Positions 20,428-28,291 of a stretch of DNA of 47,814 nucleotides are shown piece by piece. The position numbers were made by a program, and so were the translations under genes. Location of the stretch: positions 1 through 47,814 of the forward strand of contig CACZMI010000023.1 in NCBI GenBank assembly GCA_902782245.1, given 5' to 3'. This stretch comes from an uncultured Bacteroidales bacterium. Lineage in GTDB: Bacteria > Bacteroidota > Bacteroidia > Bacteroidales > Bacteroidaceae. The stretch's first letter is position 1; each line of letters starts with the position of its first letter. The notes beneath the pieces were generated by a model that saw only the letters and a list, made by a program, of their open reading frames with translations, was not told the DNA's origin and searched no databases.

Positions 20428-23421
20428 ATGCAAAACAAAGGATTCGTAAAGATTTTTGCGATAGCACTGACACTGGTTTGTCTGTTCTATCTCTCCTTTA
20501 CATTCAGGACCCGCAGCATTGAGAACAAAGCTGCCCAGAGTCAGGATGAACAGGCCTATCTTGACTCTGTAATGAACAAAAAGGTCTGGCTGGGTATCTA
20601 TTCATACAAAGAGTGCCGTGAGATGCAGATCGGTCTTGGTCTGGACCTCAAGGGCGGTATGAACGTCATTCTGGAGGTTTCGATACCCGATGTAGTTAAG
20701 GCTCTCGCTGCCAACAGTCAGGATCCCGTATTTATCCAGACTCTCGACGCTGCCAAGAAGCGTTCGGTCAGCAGCCAGGAAAACTTTGTTGACATCTTTG
20801 CCCAGGAATATGCAAGAATTGCCGGCGCAGATGCCAAACTGAGCACTTTCTTTGCCACATCAAACCTCAAGGAGAAAATCAATTCACAGACTCCTAATCA
20901 GGAAATCATAGCAGTCCTCAAGGAAGAGGTTGACGCCGCAGTAGGCAACTCTTTCAACGTTATACGCACCCGTATCGACCGCTTCGGTGTGGCCCAGCCC
21001 AATATCCAGGAGCTTGCCGGCAAGCAGGGCCGTATAATGGTTGAGCTTCCCGGTATCAAGGAGCCCGAGCGTGTACGTAAACTCCTTCAGGGTTCTGCCA
21101 ACCTCGAGTTCTGGGAGACTTACAAACTTTCAGAGATTCAGGACGTTCTGACACGCATTGACTCACGTCTGGCTCAGAAATATGCCGATGAGAACCCCAC
21201 AGAGGCTAAAGAAGAGGCTCCTGCACAGGAGACGGCCCAGAGTTCTGACGGCGACCTTGCCGGTCAGCTGCTTGATAAGGCAGAGAACGAATCTGAAACC
21301 ACAAATGCAGCTCAACTCGAGGCTTTGCGCAAGAGCAATCCTCTCTTTGCCCGTCTGAGTCCCAATCCTTACGGAGACAGTTGGGTAGTAGGTTATGCAC
21401 ATTATTCCGATACCGCCGAGATAAACCGTATGCTTGCAACCTCCGAGGCCAAGTCCATTATCCCGCGCGACCTCAAGTTCATGTGGGGCGTATCACCTAT
21501 GGATGGCTCAGATTCATACTTTGAACTCTACAGCATCAAGAGCGACAACAAGAACGGTCTGCCCGATCTTACAGGTGATGTAATCACTGACTCAAAGGCC
21601 GATTTCCAGCAGAGCGGCAGACCTTGCGTAACCATGGCTATGAATACAGAGGGTGCCCGTCGCTGGGCAGCTCTTACCAAGCAGAATGTTGGACGCGGCA
21701 TAGCCATCGTTCTTGACGGTTATGTTTACAGTGCTCCCAATGTTCAGGGCGAGATTACCGGCGGACGTTCCGAGATTACCGGTAACTTCACAGTAGAGCA
21801 GACTCAGGACCTTGCCAACGTGCTCAAGTCCGGTAAGATGCCCGCTCCCGCCAAGATCGTACAGGAGGATATCGTTGGTCCTTCACTCGGTCAGGAGTCA
21901 ATCCAGAAGGGATTCACATCATTCATTATAGCATTCATCATCCTGATGATCTATATGTGCTGCATATACGGATTTATCCCGGGTATGATTGCAAACGGAG
22001 CCCTGTTGCTCAACTTCTTCTTCACACTGGGTATCCTCACCTCATTCCAGGCTGCCCTGACAATGTCCGGTATCGCAGGTATCGTACTTACCTTAGGTAT
22101 GGCGGTCGATGCCAACGTGCTTATCTATGAGCGCACCAAGGAGGAGCTCAAGAGCGGCAAGAGCGTTCAGTCAGCTTTGACCGACGGTTACAAGAATGCC
22201 TTCTCGGCCATCTTCGACTCTAACTTCACATCAATCATAACAGGTATCATCCTGTTCAACTTCGGTACAGGTCCTATCCGCGGATTCGCCACAACGCTTA
22301 TCATCGGTATCATCTGCTCATTCTTTACCGCAGTGTTCCTGACACGTATCGTTTACGAGCACTACCTGGGTAAGGGCAAACTGCAGAACCTGACATTCAC
22401 CACCGCATTCTCAAAGAACCTGATGCAGAACACTTCAGTCAAGTTCATGGAGGCTGCAAAGAAGTCATTCATAATATTCGGTGCTGCTGCAATAATCTGC
22501 ATTGCATTCCTTGCAACACGCGGACTTAGCAAGAGTATCGACTTTACAGGTGGTCGTAACTTCGTGGTTCAGTTTGAGAATCCGGTTGAGCCTGAGGAGG
22601 TTCGTGATATTCTCCAGGATGTAATCACCGAGGATAATGTCCAGGCTATCGCCCTTGGTACAGATCACAAAACCATCCGTATCTCTACAAACTATCGTAT
22701 TGACGAGGAGTCTGAGACTATCGATTCAGAGATTGAGGAGTTCCTCTTCACCTCTCTCAAGAAGGCCGGCAAACTCAGCTCTGACCTGACACTTGCCACA
22801 TTCATAGATCGTGAGAACCGTGACGGAGGTTCAATCATCAGTTCACAGAAGGTAGGTCCTTCAATAGCCGAGGATATCACACGCGGTGCTATCATCTCAG
22901 TTATCCTGGCTCTGATTGCCATCTTCCTGTACATCCTGATCCGTTTCCGCAACGTGGCTTACTCAGTAGGTGCCATTTTCGCCCTCTGCTTCGATACACT
23001 TATTATAATAGGTATGTATTCTATCTGCTGGGGTTGGATGCCGTTCTCACTTGAGATTGACCAGACATTCATCGGTGCCGTGCTGACAGCTATCGGTTAC
23101 TCCATCAACGATAAGGTGGTTATATTTGACCGTATACGTGAGTTCACAGGTCTGTACACCAAGCGTAACCGCAAGCAGTTGTTTGACGATGCCCTGAACA
23201 CCACTCTGGCACGTACCATCAACACATCAGTAAGTACATTGATCGTGCTGTTGGCTATATTCTTCCTGGGCGGTGACAGCATCCGCAGCTTTGCTTTCGC
23301 AATGATCCTGGGTGTTGTATTCGGCACATGCTCATCACTGTTCGTAGCTGCTCCTACAGCTTACCTGGTTATGAAAAAGACCAAGAAAGAGAAGGATGAG
23401 GTTACTGCTGCCAAGGCATAA
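20428..23421 (+). CDS. secDF: Fused protein translocase subunit SecDF
   Basis: A 997-residue inner-membrane protein that pulls secreted proteins through SecYEG using the proton gradient. The N-terminal SecD part has one membrane segment (about 8-27), GLGLDLKGGMNVILEV, a large periplasmic domain with IRTRIDRFGVAQPNIQ, and the membrane block starting GPSLGQESIQKGF near 490 with GMAVDANVLIYER. The SecF part starts near 660 and has SIDFTGGRNFVVQFE, KVGPSIAEDITRGA, AIGYSINDKVVIFDRIRE and ARTINTSVSTLIVLL. The D1/D4 proton-path Asp residues are visible. The SecD-SecF fusion is normal in Bacteroidota. A terminator follows 25 bp after the stop. Confidence 0.97.
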   Translation: MQNKGFVKIFAIALTLVCLFYLSFTFRTRSIENKAAQSQDEQAYLDSVMNKKVWLGIYSYKECREMQIGLGLDLKGGMNVILEVSIPDVVKALAANSQDPVFIQTLDAAKKRSVSSQENFVDIFAQEYARIAGADAKLSTFFATSNLKEKINSQTPNQEIIAVLKEEVDAAVGNSFNVIRTRIDRFGVAQPNIQELAGKQGRIMVELPGIKEPERVRKLLQGSANLEFWETYKLSEIQDVLTRIDSRLAQKYADENPTEAKEEAPAQETAQSSDGDLAGQLLDKAENESETTNAAQLEALRKSNPLFARLSPNPYGDSWVVGYAHYSDTAEINRMLATSEAKSIIPRDLKFMWGVSPMDGSDSYFELYSIKSDNKNGLPDLTGDVITDSKADFQQSGRPCVTMAMNTEGARRWAALTKQNVGRGIAIVLDGYVYSAPNVQGEITGGRSEITGNFTVEQTQDLANVLKSGKMPAPAKIVQEDIVGPSLGQESIQKGFTSFIIAFIILMIYMCCIYGFIPGMIANGALLLNFFFTLGILTSFQAALTMSGIAGIVLTLGMAVDANVLIYERTKEELKSGKSVQSALTDGYKNAFSAIFDSNFTSIITGIILFNFGTGPIRGFATTLIIGIICSFFTAVFLTRIVYEHYLGKGKLQNLTFTTAFSKNLMQNTSVKFMEAAKKSFIIFGAAAIICIAFLATRGLSKSIDFTGGRNFVVQFENPVEPEEVRDILQDVITEDNVQAIALGTDHKTIRISTNYRIDEESETIDSEIEEFLFTSLKKAGKLSSDLTLATFIDRENRDGGSIISSQKVGPSIAEDITRGAIISVILALIAIFLYILIRFRNVAYSVGAIFALCFDTLIIIGMYSICWGWMPFSLEIDQTFIGAVLTAIGYSINDKVVIFDRIREFTGLYTKRNRKQLFDDALNTTLARTINTSVSTLIVLLAIFFLGGDSIRSFAFAMILGVVFGTCSSLFVAAPTAYLVMKKTKKEKDEVTAAKA

Positions 23422-23445
23422 GGATTAGTACTTCATACTAAAATG

Positions 23446-23480
23446 ACCGGAGTCCGATAATTCAGGCTCCGGTTATTTTT
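23446..23480 (+). terminator. Rho-independent terminator after secDF
   Basis: ACCGGAG (23446-23452) pairs with CTCCGGT (23467-23473) around a 14-nt loop and is followed by a T-rich tract. Confidence 0.85.
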
Positions 23481-23515
23481 TTCTTTAAAAAACTTTTACA
23501 TTTCCATGAAATCAC

Positions 23516-23523
23516 GATATTTG
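23516..23523 (+). promoter_or_regulatory. Near-consensus -7 box (GATATTTG) of the TonB-C protein gene
   Basis: One mismatch to TAnnTTTG at the first base. TTTT at 23494-23497, 18 bp upstream, could be the -33. The start would be near 23530, about 16 nt before ATG 23546. Confidence 0.4.
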
Positions 23524-23545
23524 CATTAACCAATCGTAATTGCAA

Positions 23546-24760
23546 ATGAGAACCAGAATCCTATCAGTAGTCTTATCGGCCATGATATCAATGCCGATAA
23601 TTGCACAAAAGGTCAACACGGACTCTATAAAAGCCCAAATGGACAAGATTGAGGTCACCAATCAGGGAATGAAACAGGTGATTGAGAATTACAAGAAAGG
23701 TGTAATCAAGGGAGATCTTGAAGCCATGAATTCTCTTGCTCAGGAATGCATTACCGGCAAATATGTAAAACCTGATATTGAGATGGGTCTGACTCTGCTG
23801 GAGTCGGCAGCCAATCAGGATTTCACTGAGTCCCAATATAATCTGGGCAGTTACCTGTTTATCTTCTGGGCTCGTCAGCCATCCAGGGACGCTTATTTTG
23901 CCCAAGGCGTAAAATGGCTTAAGAAAGCGGTAAAAGGCGGAGATAACCGTGCCATAATCATGCTGTCCCGCTTTTATTACGAGTACGGCAAATACAAGAA
24001 TGAAATGTCATATGTAGACGGTGGCATACAGATGCTCGAATCGTCATATCCCAAAATAGAAGAGGTTAGCCTTAAGGATGAGCAGGTTCTGAATGCACAA
24101 GGAACACTCGGTAACTTCTATCTGGGCAAATGGCGTATGGAAAAAGACACCCTTGCCTTGCGCAATGCAAAGAAATGGTATCGCACCCTGCTTCAGTCTG
24201 ACCTTCACTTCCCCAACTACACTCAGTATATAGACTCTATGCAGACAGTACTGAGCATGGGTGTTCCACTCAGAATAGATCCGCAGCCCACTGCCGAGCA
24301 GATTGAAGAATCACAAAACAGCGGTGGAATGGGAGGATTCGGCGGAATGGGAGGATTCCCCGGTGGACGCGGCGGATTCCCCGGAGGACAGCCGGGCGGA
24401 CAGCCACAAGGACCCCAAAGACCGCAGGCAAAATTTATCGGAGGAAACCAGGCCATGCAACAGTTTATTCGCTCAAACACCCTCTATCCGGACAATCTCA
24501 AGAGCCAGAAAATCAACGGCCGCGCTACCGTTTCATTCACAATTGACACTGACGGTGCCATAATCAATCCTAAGATTACCAGTCATGCTGTTGTAAACGG
24601 TGTTGAGATATTCGCCATGGACCAGGAAGCACTACGCACCGTAATGATTATGCCCGATTGGATTCCTGCCGATCAGGACGGCACACCTGTCAAGGCAGAA
24701 CACAATACCACTGTCAGCTTTGGCTCAGGTGGCATGGGAGGAATGGGATTCGGTTTTTAA
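23546..24760 (+). CDS. Exported Sel1-repeat protein with Gly-rich linker and TonB C-terminal domain
   Basis: 404 residues from ATG 23546 (an in-frame TTG two codons earlier is unlikely). Signal peptide MRTRILSVVLSAMISMPIIAQ. Residues about 45-235 are helical Sel1/TPR-like repeats (LEAMNSLAQECITGKYVKPD, QGVKWLKKAVKGGDNRAIIML). A low-complexity linker at about 257-295 is made of GGMGGFGG and FPGGQPGG units. The end (about 310-395) looks like a TonB C-terminal domain: INGRATVSFTIDTDGAI, then IFAMDQEALRTVMIMPDWIPA. Unlike real TonB it has no N-terminal membrane anchor coupling to ExbBD. It is therefore a free periplasmic protein that may bind receptors or peptidoglycan rather than transduce energy. 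Monocistronic, with terminators on both sides. Confidence 0.8.
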   Translation: MRTRILSVVLSAMISMPIIAQKVNTDSIKAQMDKIEVTNQGMKQVIENYKKGVIKGDLEAMNSLAQECITGKYVKPDIEMGLTLLESAANQDFTESQYNLGSYLFIFWARQPSRDAYFAQGVKWLKKAVKGGDNRAIIMLSRFYYEYGKYKNEMSYVDGGIQMLESSYPKIEEVSLKDEQVLNAQGTLGNFYLGKWRMEKDTLALRNAKKWYRTLLQSDLHFPNYTQYIDSMQTVLSMGVPLRIDPQPTAEQIEESQNSGGMGGFGGMGGFPGGRGGFPGGQPGGQPQGPQRPQAKFIGGNQAMQQFIRSNTLYPDNLKSQKINGRATVSFTIDTDGAIINPKITSHAVVNGVEIFAMDQEALRTVMIMPDWIPADQDGTPVKAEHNTTVSFGSGGMGGMGFGF

Positions 24761-24779
24761 TTGATACATAAACTATATG

Positions 24780-24806
24780 AAGCCCGGCTATAAACCGGGC
24801 TTTTCT
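24780..24806 (+). terminator. Rho-independent terminator after the TonB-C protein gene
   Basis: AAGCCCGG (24780-24787) and CCGGGCTT (24795-24802) form a perfect 8-bp stem with a 7-nt loop, followed by TTCTTTG. Confidence 0.88.
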
Positions 24807-24920
24807 TTGTTCCTGCATATCCATTGTATATTTTCTTGCATATATGCGGTATTATTAATAATATCATACAGATTGTATACTAAATAGGTTTAAAATTGAA
24901 TAACAAACGGAATATTCTTG

Positions 24921-24928
24921 TAATTTTG
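24921..24928 (+). promoter_or_regulatory. Promoter -7 box of korAB (TAATTTTG)
   Basis: An exact TAnnTTTG box. It gives a start near 24935, so translation from ATG 24972 has a leader of about 37 nt. It also rules out ATG 24936 as the likely start. Confidence 0.6.
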
Positions 24929-24971
24929 CGCCGTTTTGAAATGTATAATCAAAAATCACTATACAAAAGCT

Positions 24972-26807
24972 ATGACAGTTAAAGAATTGGATCAGGTTGT
25001 TGTCCGTTTCTCTGGTGACTCCGGTGACGGAATGCAGTTGGCCGGCAACATCTTCTCTACTGTTTCGGCCACGGTCGGAAACAGTATCAGTACCTTCCCC
25101 GACTACCCTGCCGATATCCGCGCCCCGCAAGGTTCACTTACCGGTGTATCGGGTTTCCAGGTACATATCGGCGCCGGTAAAGTCTATACCCCTGGCGATC
25201 AGTGTGATGTTCTGGTAGCAATGAACGCTGCCGCTCTCAAGACACAACTCAAGTACGCCAAGAAAGACGCCACAATTATCATTGATACAGACGCTTTCAA
25301 GAAGGCTGACTTGGAGAAAGCAGCTTTCCAGACTGAGGATCCGCTTGCAGAGCTTGGTGTTGATCCGGACCGTGTAATTGCATGCCCCCTTACCCAGATG
25401 GTAAAGGATGCTCTTGCAGACAGCGGTATGGATGCCAAGGCTGTTCTCAAGTGCCGCAATATGTTTGCTCTGGGTCTTGTATGCTGGCTTTTCAGCCGCG
25501 ACCTGGAGATAGCATTCAACTATCTGCGTGACAAGTTCGCCAAGAAACCGGAGCTGGCCGAGGCCAACATCAAGGTTATCCAGGCCGGTTATGACTACGG
25601 TCACAACACTCACAGCAGTGCCATGAACGTTTACCGCATCGAATCCAAGCAGAAAGAGCCCGGCCGTTACATGGATATTACCGGTAACAAGGCTACCGCA
25701 TACGGCTTCATCGCCGCTGCCGAGAAGGCAGGCCTCAAACTCTACCTGGGTTCATATCCTATCACTCCCGCAACCGATGTTCTGCATGAACTCTCCAAGC
25801 ACAAGTCACTGGGTGTTACTACCGTTCAGTGCGAGGATGAGATTGCCGGCTGTTCATCGGCCGTAGGTGCATCATTTGCCGGCGCTCTTGCCGTAACTTC
25901 AACATCAGGTCCCGGTATCTGCCTTAAGTCCGAGGCCATGAACCTGGCTGTCATCATGGAACTTCCGCTCGTTGTTCTGGATGTTCAGCGCGGCGGTCCC
26001 GCCACAGGACTTCCCACCAAGTCAGAGCAGACAGACCTTCTGCAGGTACTCTTTGGCCGTAACGGAGAGAGCCCCATGCCGGTAATTGCAGCCACATCAC
26101 CTGTTGACTGCTTTGATGCAGCATACCAGGCAAGTAAGATGGCTCTGGAGCACATGACTCCGGTTGTACTGCTAACCGATGCATTCGTAGCCAACGGATC
26201 GGCTGCATTCAAGCTGCCCAACCTGGCCGATTACCCCGCAATCAATCCTCCTTACGTTCCTGAGGAACTCAAGGGCAAATGGACACCGTATATGCGCGCC
26301 GAGAACGGCACCCGTTACTGGGCAGTTCCCGGTCGTGAGGGATTCACCCACATCCTGGGTGGTCTGGAGAAGGACAATGCAACAGGCGCCATCAGCACCA
26401 ATCCTGAGAACCATGACCTGATGACACGTCTGCGCAAGCAGAAGATTGACAACATCCAGGTTCCTGATCTGGAAGTGATTGGCGATGTTGATGATGCCGA
26501 CCTGCTGATTGTAGGATTCGGCGGAACATACGGACATCTGCGTGCCGCTATGGACGAGCTCCGCGCCCAGGGCAAGAAGGTTGCCCATGCACACTTCAAG
26601 TTCATCAACCCGCTGCCTGCAAATGCCGCTCAGGTACTCACCAAGTACAAGAAGGTGGTTGTAGCCGAGCAGAACATGGGTCAGCTTGCCGCATTCCTGC
26701 GTATGAAGGTTGACGGATTCGTTCCCTATCAGTTCAATCAGGTAAAGGGTCAGCCGTTCGTTGTCAACGAACTGGTTAACGCCTTCAATGAAATCCTTAA
26801 CAAGTAA
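24972..26807 (+). CDS. korA: 2-oxoacid:ferredoxin oxidoreductase, fused gamma-alpha subunit
   Basis: 611 residues from ATG 24972 (MTVKELDQVVVRFSG). The N-terminal third is the gamma domain (FSGDSGDGMQLAGNIFSTVS, SGFQVHIGAG, CDVLVAMNAAALKTQ). The alpha part follows, with LGSYPITPATDVLHELS near 265, VQCEDEIAGCSSAVGASFAG and TSTSGPGICLKSEAMNLAV, then the C-terminal domain ending in LRMKVDGFVPYQFNQVKGQPF. With KorB it forms the thiamine-diphosphate enzyme converting a 2-oxoacid (most likely 2-oxoglutarate) and CoA to acyl-CoA, CO2 and reduced ferredoxin, or the reverse. KorB starts 6 bp downstream. The exact 2-oxoacid cannot be read from the sequence. Confidence 0.93.
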   Translation: MTVKELDQVVVRFSGDSGDGMQLAGNIFSTVSATVGNSISTFPDYPADIRAPQGSLTGVSGFQVHIGAGKVYTPGDQCDVLVAMNAAALKTQLKYAKKDATIIIDTDAFKKADLEKAAFQTEDPLAELGVDPDRVIACPLTQMVKDALADSGMDAKAVLKCRNMFALGLVCWLFSRDLEIAFNYLRDKFAKKPELAEANIKVIQAGYDYGHNTHSSAMNVYRIESKQKEPGRYMDITGNKATAYGFIAAAEKAGLKLYLGSYPITPATDVLHELSKHKSLGVTTVQCEDEIAGCSSAVGASFAGALAVTSTSGPGICLKSEAMNLAVIMELPLVVLDVQRGGPATGLPTKSEQTDLLQVLFGRNGESPMPVIAATSPVDCFDAAYQASKMALEHMTPVVLLTDAFVANGSAAFKLPNLADYPAINPPYVPEELKGKWTPYMRAENGTRYWAVPGREGFTHILGGLEKDNATGAISTNPENHDLMTRLRKQKIDNIQVPDLEVIGDVDDADLLIVGFGGTYGHLRAAMDELRAQGKKVAHAHFKFINPLPANAAQVLTKYKKVVVAEQNMGQLAAFLRMKVDGFVPYQFNQVKGQPFVVNELVNAFNEILNK

Positions 26808-26813
26808 AACAGA

Positions 26814-27812
26814 ATGACTATGGAATATACAGCACAAGATTTCAAGAAGGGACAGCCCCGTTGGTGCCCCGGATGCGGTGACCACTTCTTCCTGGCATCG
26901 CTGCACAAGGCTATGGCCGCTCCATACAATACCGCAGTAATATCAGGTATCGGCTGCTCAAGCCGTCTGCCTCACTACATGGCTACCTACGGCATGAACA
27001 CCATCCACGGACGTGCCGCTGCCATCGCTACCGGCTGCAAGGTTGCCAATCCTGACCTGACCGTATGGCAGGTGTCAGGTGACGGTGACGGACTGGCTAT
27101 CGGCGGTAACCACTTTATCCACGCTAACCGCCGTAACATTAACCTCAATATGATTCTGCTCAACAACCGTATCTACGGTCTTACCAAGGGTCAGTACTCA
27201 CCTACTTCACCCCGCGGCTTTGTGAGCAAGTCAAGCCCTTACGGCACCGTTGAGGATCCGTTCCGTCCGGCAGAGCTCTGCTTTGGTGCACGCGGTCACT
27301 TCTTTGCCCGCGCCGTTGCCACCGATGCTCCCGGCACCGTTGATATCCTCAAGGCTGCATATAACCACAAGGGTGCATCGGTCTGCGAGATCCTGCAGAA
27401 CTGCGTGATTTTCAATAACGGAACCCACGATGCAGTTTACAACAAGGAGGGCCGCGCCAAGAACGCCATCTACGTAAAACACGGTGAGCCCCTGGTATTC
27501 GGTGAGAACAATGAGTTCGGCCTCATGCAGGAGGGATTCGGCCTTAAGGTTGTAAAGATTGGTGAGAACGGCATCACACTTAAGGATATCCTTGTACACG
27601 ATGCCCACTGCCAGGACAACACCCTGCAGCTCAAGCTTGCCCTGATGGGCGACGGCGACGGATTCCCCGTAGCTCTGGGCGTTATCCGCGATGTCGAGGC
27701 TCCCACCTATGACGATGCAGTAACCGCACAGATAGAGGAGGTCAAGGCCGCCAAGAAGTACCACACCTTCAGCGAACTCCTGGAAACCAACGATATCTGG
27801 GAAGTAAAATAG
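26814..27812 (+). CDS. korB: 2-oxoacid:ferredoxin oxidoreductase, beta subunit
   Basis: A 332-residue subunit that binds thiamine diphosphate and a 4Fe-4S cluster. Cluster ligands: WCPGCGD near residue 18, and GIGCSS. The cofactor motif is QVSGDGDGLAIGGNHFIHA with LLNNRIYGLTKGQYSPTS. No ferredoxin-like delta subunit follows, as is usual for the two-subunit Kor type. ATG 26820 is an alternative start two codons later. The TAG stop (27810-27812) is formed by the first bases of the REP-like repeat that begins at 27811, so the gene end abuts that element directly. Confidence 0.94.
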   Translation: MTMEYTAQDFKKGQPRWCPGCGDHFFLASLHKAMAAPYNTAVISGIGCSSRLPHYMATYGMNTIHGRAAAIATGCKVANPDLTVWQVSGDGDGLAIGGNHFIHANRRNINLNMILLNNRIYGLTKGQYSPTSPRGFVSKSSPYGTVEDPFRPAELCFGARGHFFARAVATDAPGTVDILKAAYNHKGASVCEILQNCVIFNNGTHDAVYNKEGRAKNAIYVKHGEPLVFGENNEFGLMQEGFGLKVVKIGENGITLKDILVHDAHCQDNTLQLKLALMGDGDGFPVALGVIRDVEAPTYDDAVTAQIEEVKAAKKYHTFSELLETNDIWEVK

Positions 27813-27894
27813 TACAATTGAGTACAATTGGGGACAGACCCCTTTTGTATCATTTCCGAAATGATACAAAAGGGGTCTGTCCCCATTTGTACTA
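27811..27894. repeat. REPIN-like palindrome: 36-bp inverted repeat plus a 10-bp tandem duplication
   Basis: Positions 27821-27856 pair with 27858-27893 around a single centre base; I count 35 of 36 matches. Each arm contains its own small hairpin, GGGG-N5-CCCC, with loop ACAGA or TCTGT. The left arm is preceded by a tandem copy of AGTACAATTG (27811-27820, 27821-27830). The element fills the 87-bp gap between the convergent korB and GlsB-like genes, so it may act as a bidirectional terminator. A third copy of the half element lies at 45226-45263. The two-arms-plus-half-copy layout resembles REP/REPIN elements mobilised by RAYT transposases; no such transposase is in this window. Confidence 0.9.
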
Positions 27895-27899
27895 TTTTA

Positions 27900-28142
27900 T
27901 CACTTCTTGAAAAGGGATATTATCCAAATCAGTACAACAGCACCGATAACCGCTGTTATAAGAGAGCCGATAACGGTTCCGCCCCAGCTAATGCCAATCC
28001 AACCCAGGATATTACCGCCCAGGAAACCGCCTACTACACCAACCAGCAGATTGATCCAGAAACCAGAACCGCCACCCTTCATAATCTTGCCAGCCAGAAA
28101 ACCAGCCAAGCAACCAATAAGAATAGAAATAATAAGACCCAT
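27900..28142 (-). CDS. GlsB/YeaQ/YmgE-family small membrane protein
   Basis: An 80-residue protein with three hydrophobic, glycine-rich segments: MGLIISILIGCLAGFLAG, FWINLLVGVVGGFLGGNILG and VIGSLITAVIGAVVLIWIISL, with a basic loop KIMKGGG between the first two. This matches the transglycosylase-associated/GlsB family, often linked to envelope or general stress. Its biochemical role is not established. It is alone on the minus strand, with an AT-rich leader and no clear -7 box. Its stop is 7 bp from the REPIN-like palindrome, which probably ends its transcript. Confidence 0.9.
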   Translation of the reverse strand: MGLIISILIGCLAGFLAGKIMKGGGSGFWINLLVGVVGGFLGGNILGWIGISWGGTVIGSLITAVIGAVVLIWIISLFKK

Positions 28143-28226
28143 AATAAAAAAATTAAAAAGTTAGTAATCCCAGAAATACATCATTTACTAAAAAACTCTC
28201 CATTATAGCCCGATTAATGCCTAAGA

Positions 28227-28257
28227 GTTGAAGGTATCCGAAAAAAAAATACTTTTG
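28227..28257 (+). promoter_or_regulatory. Promoter of the TPR-HTH regulator gene
   Basis: TACTTTTG at 28250-28257 fits TAnnTTTG. GTTG at 28227-28230, 19 bp upstream, is a -33 candidate. Transcription would start near 28264, before ATG 28292. Confidence 0.6.
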
Positions 28258-28291
28258 TACAATCATGCAATGAGAATGATCAGTGACTAAT

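Noticed and set aside
20428-23421. SecD-SecF fusion as a novel gene fusion
   Set aside because: The fused form is the standard arrangement in Bacteroidota.
26172-26906. Long minus-strand open frame opposite korA/korB (and similar ones opposite the GH127-esterase gene at 41915-42520 and the OMP gene at 8849-9436)
   Set aside because: These mirror well-conserved coding sequence on the other strand, show no domain, signal or promoter, and arise from codon bias.
27828-28208. Plus-strand open frame of 126 codons through the palindrome and opposite the GlsB-like gene
   Set aside because: It encodes low-complexity sequence, begins inside the repeat and is antisense to a recognisable conserved membrane protein.
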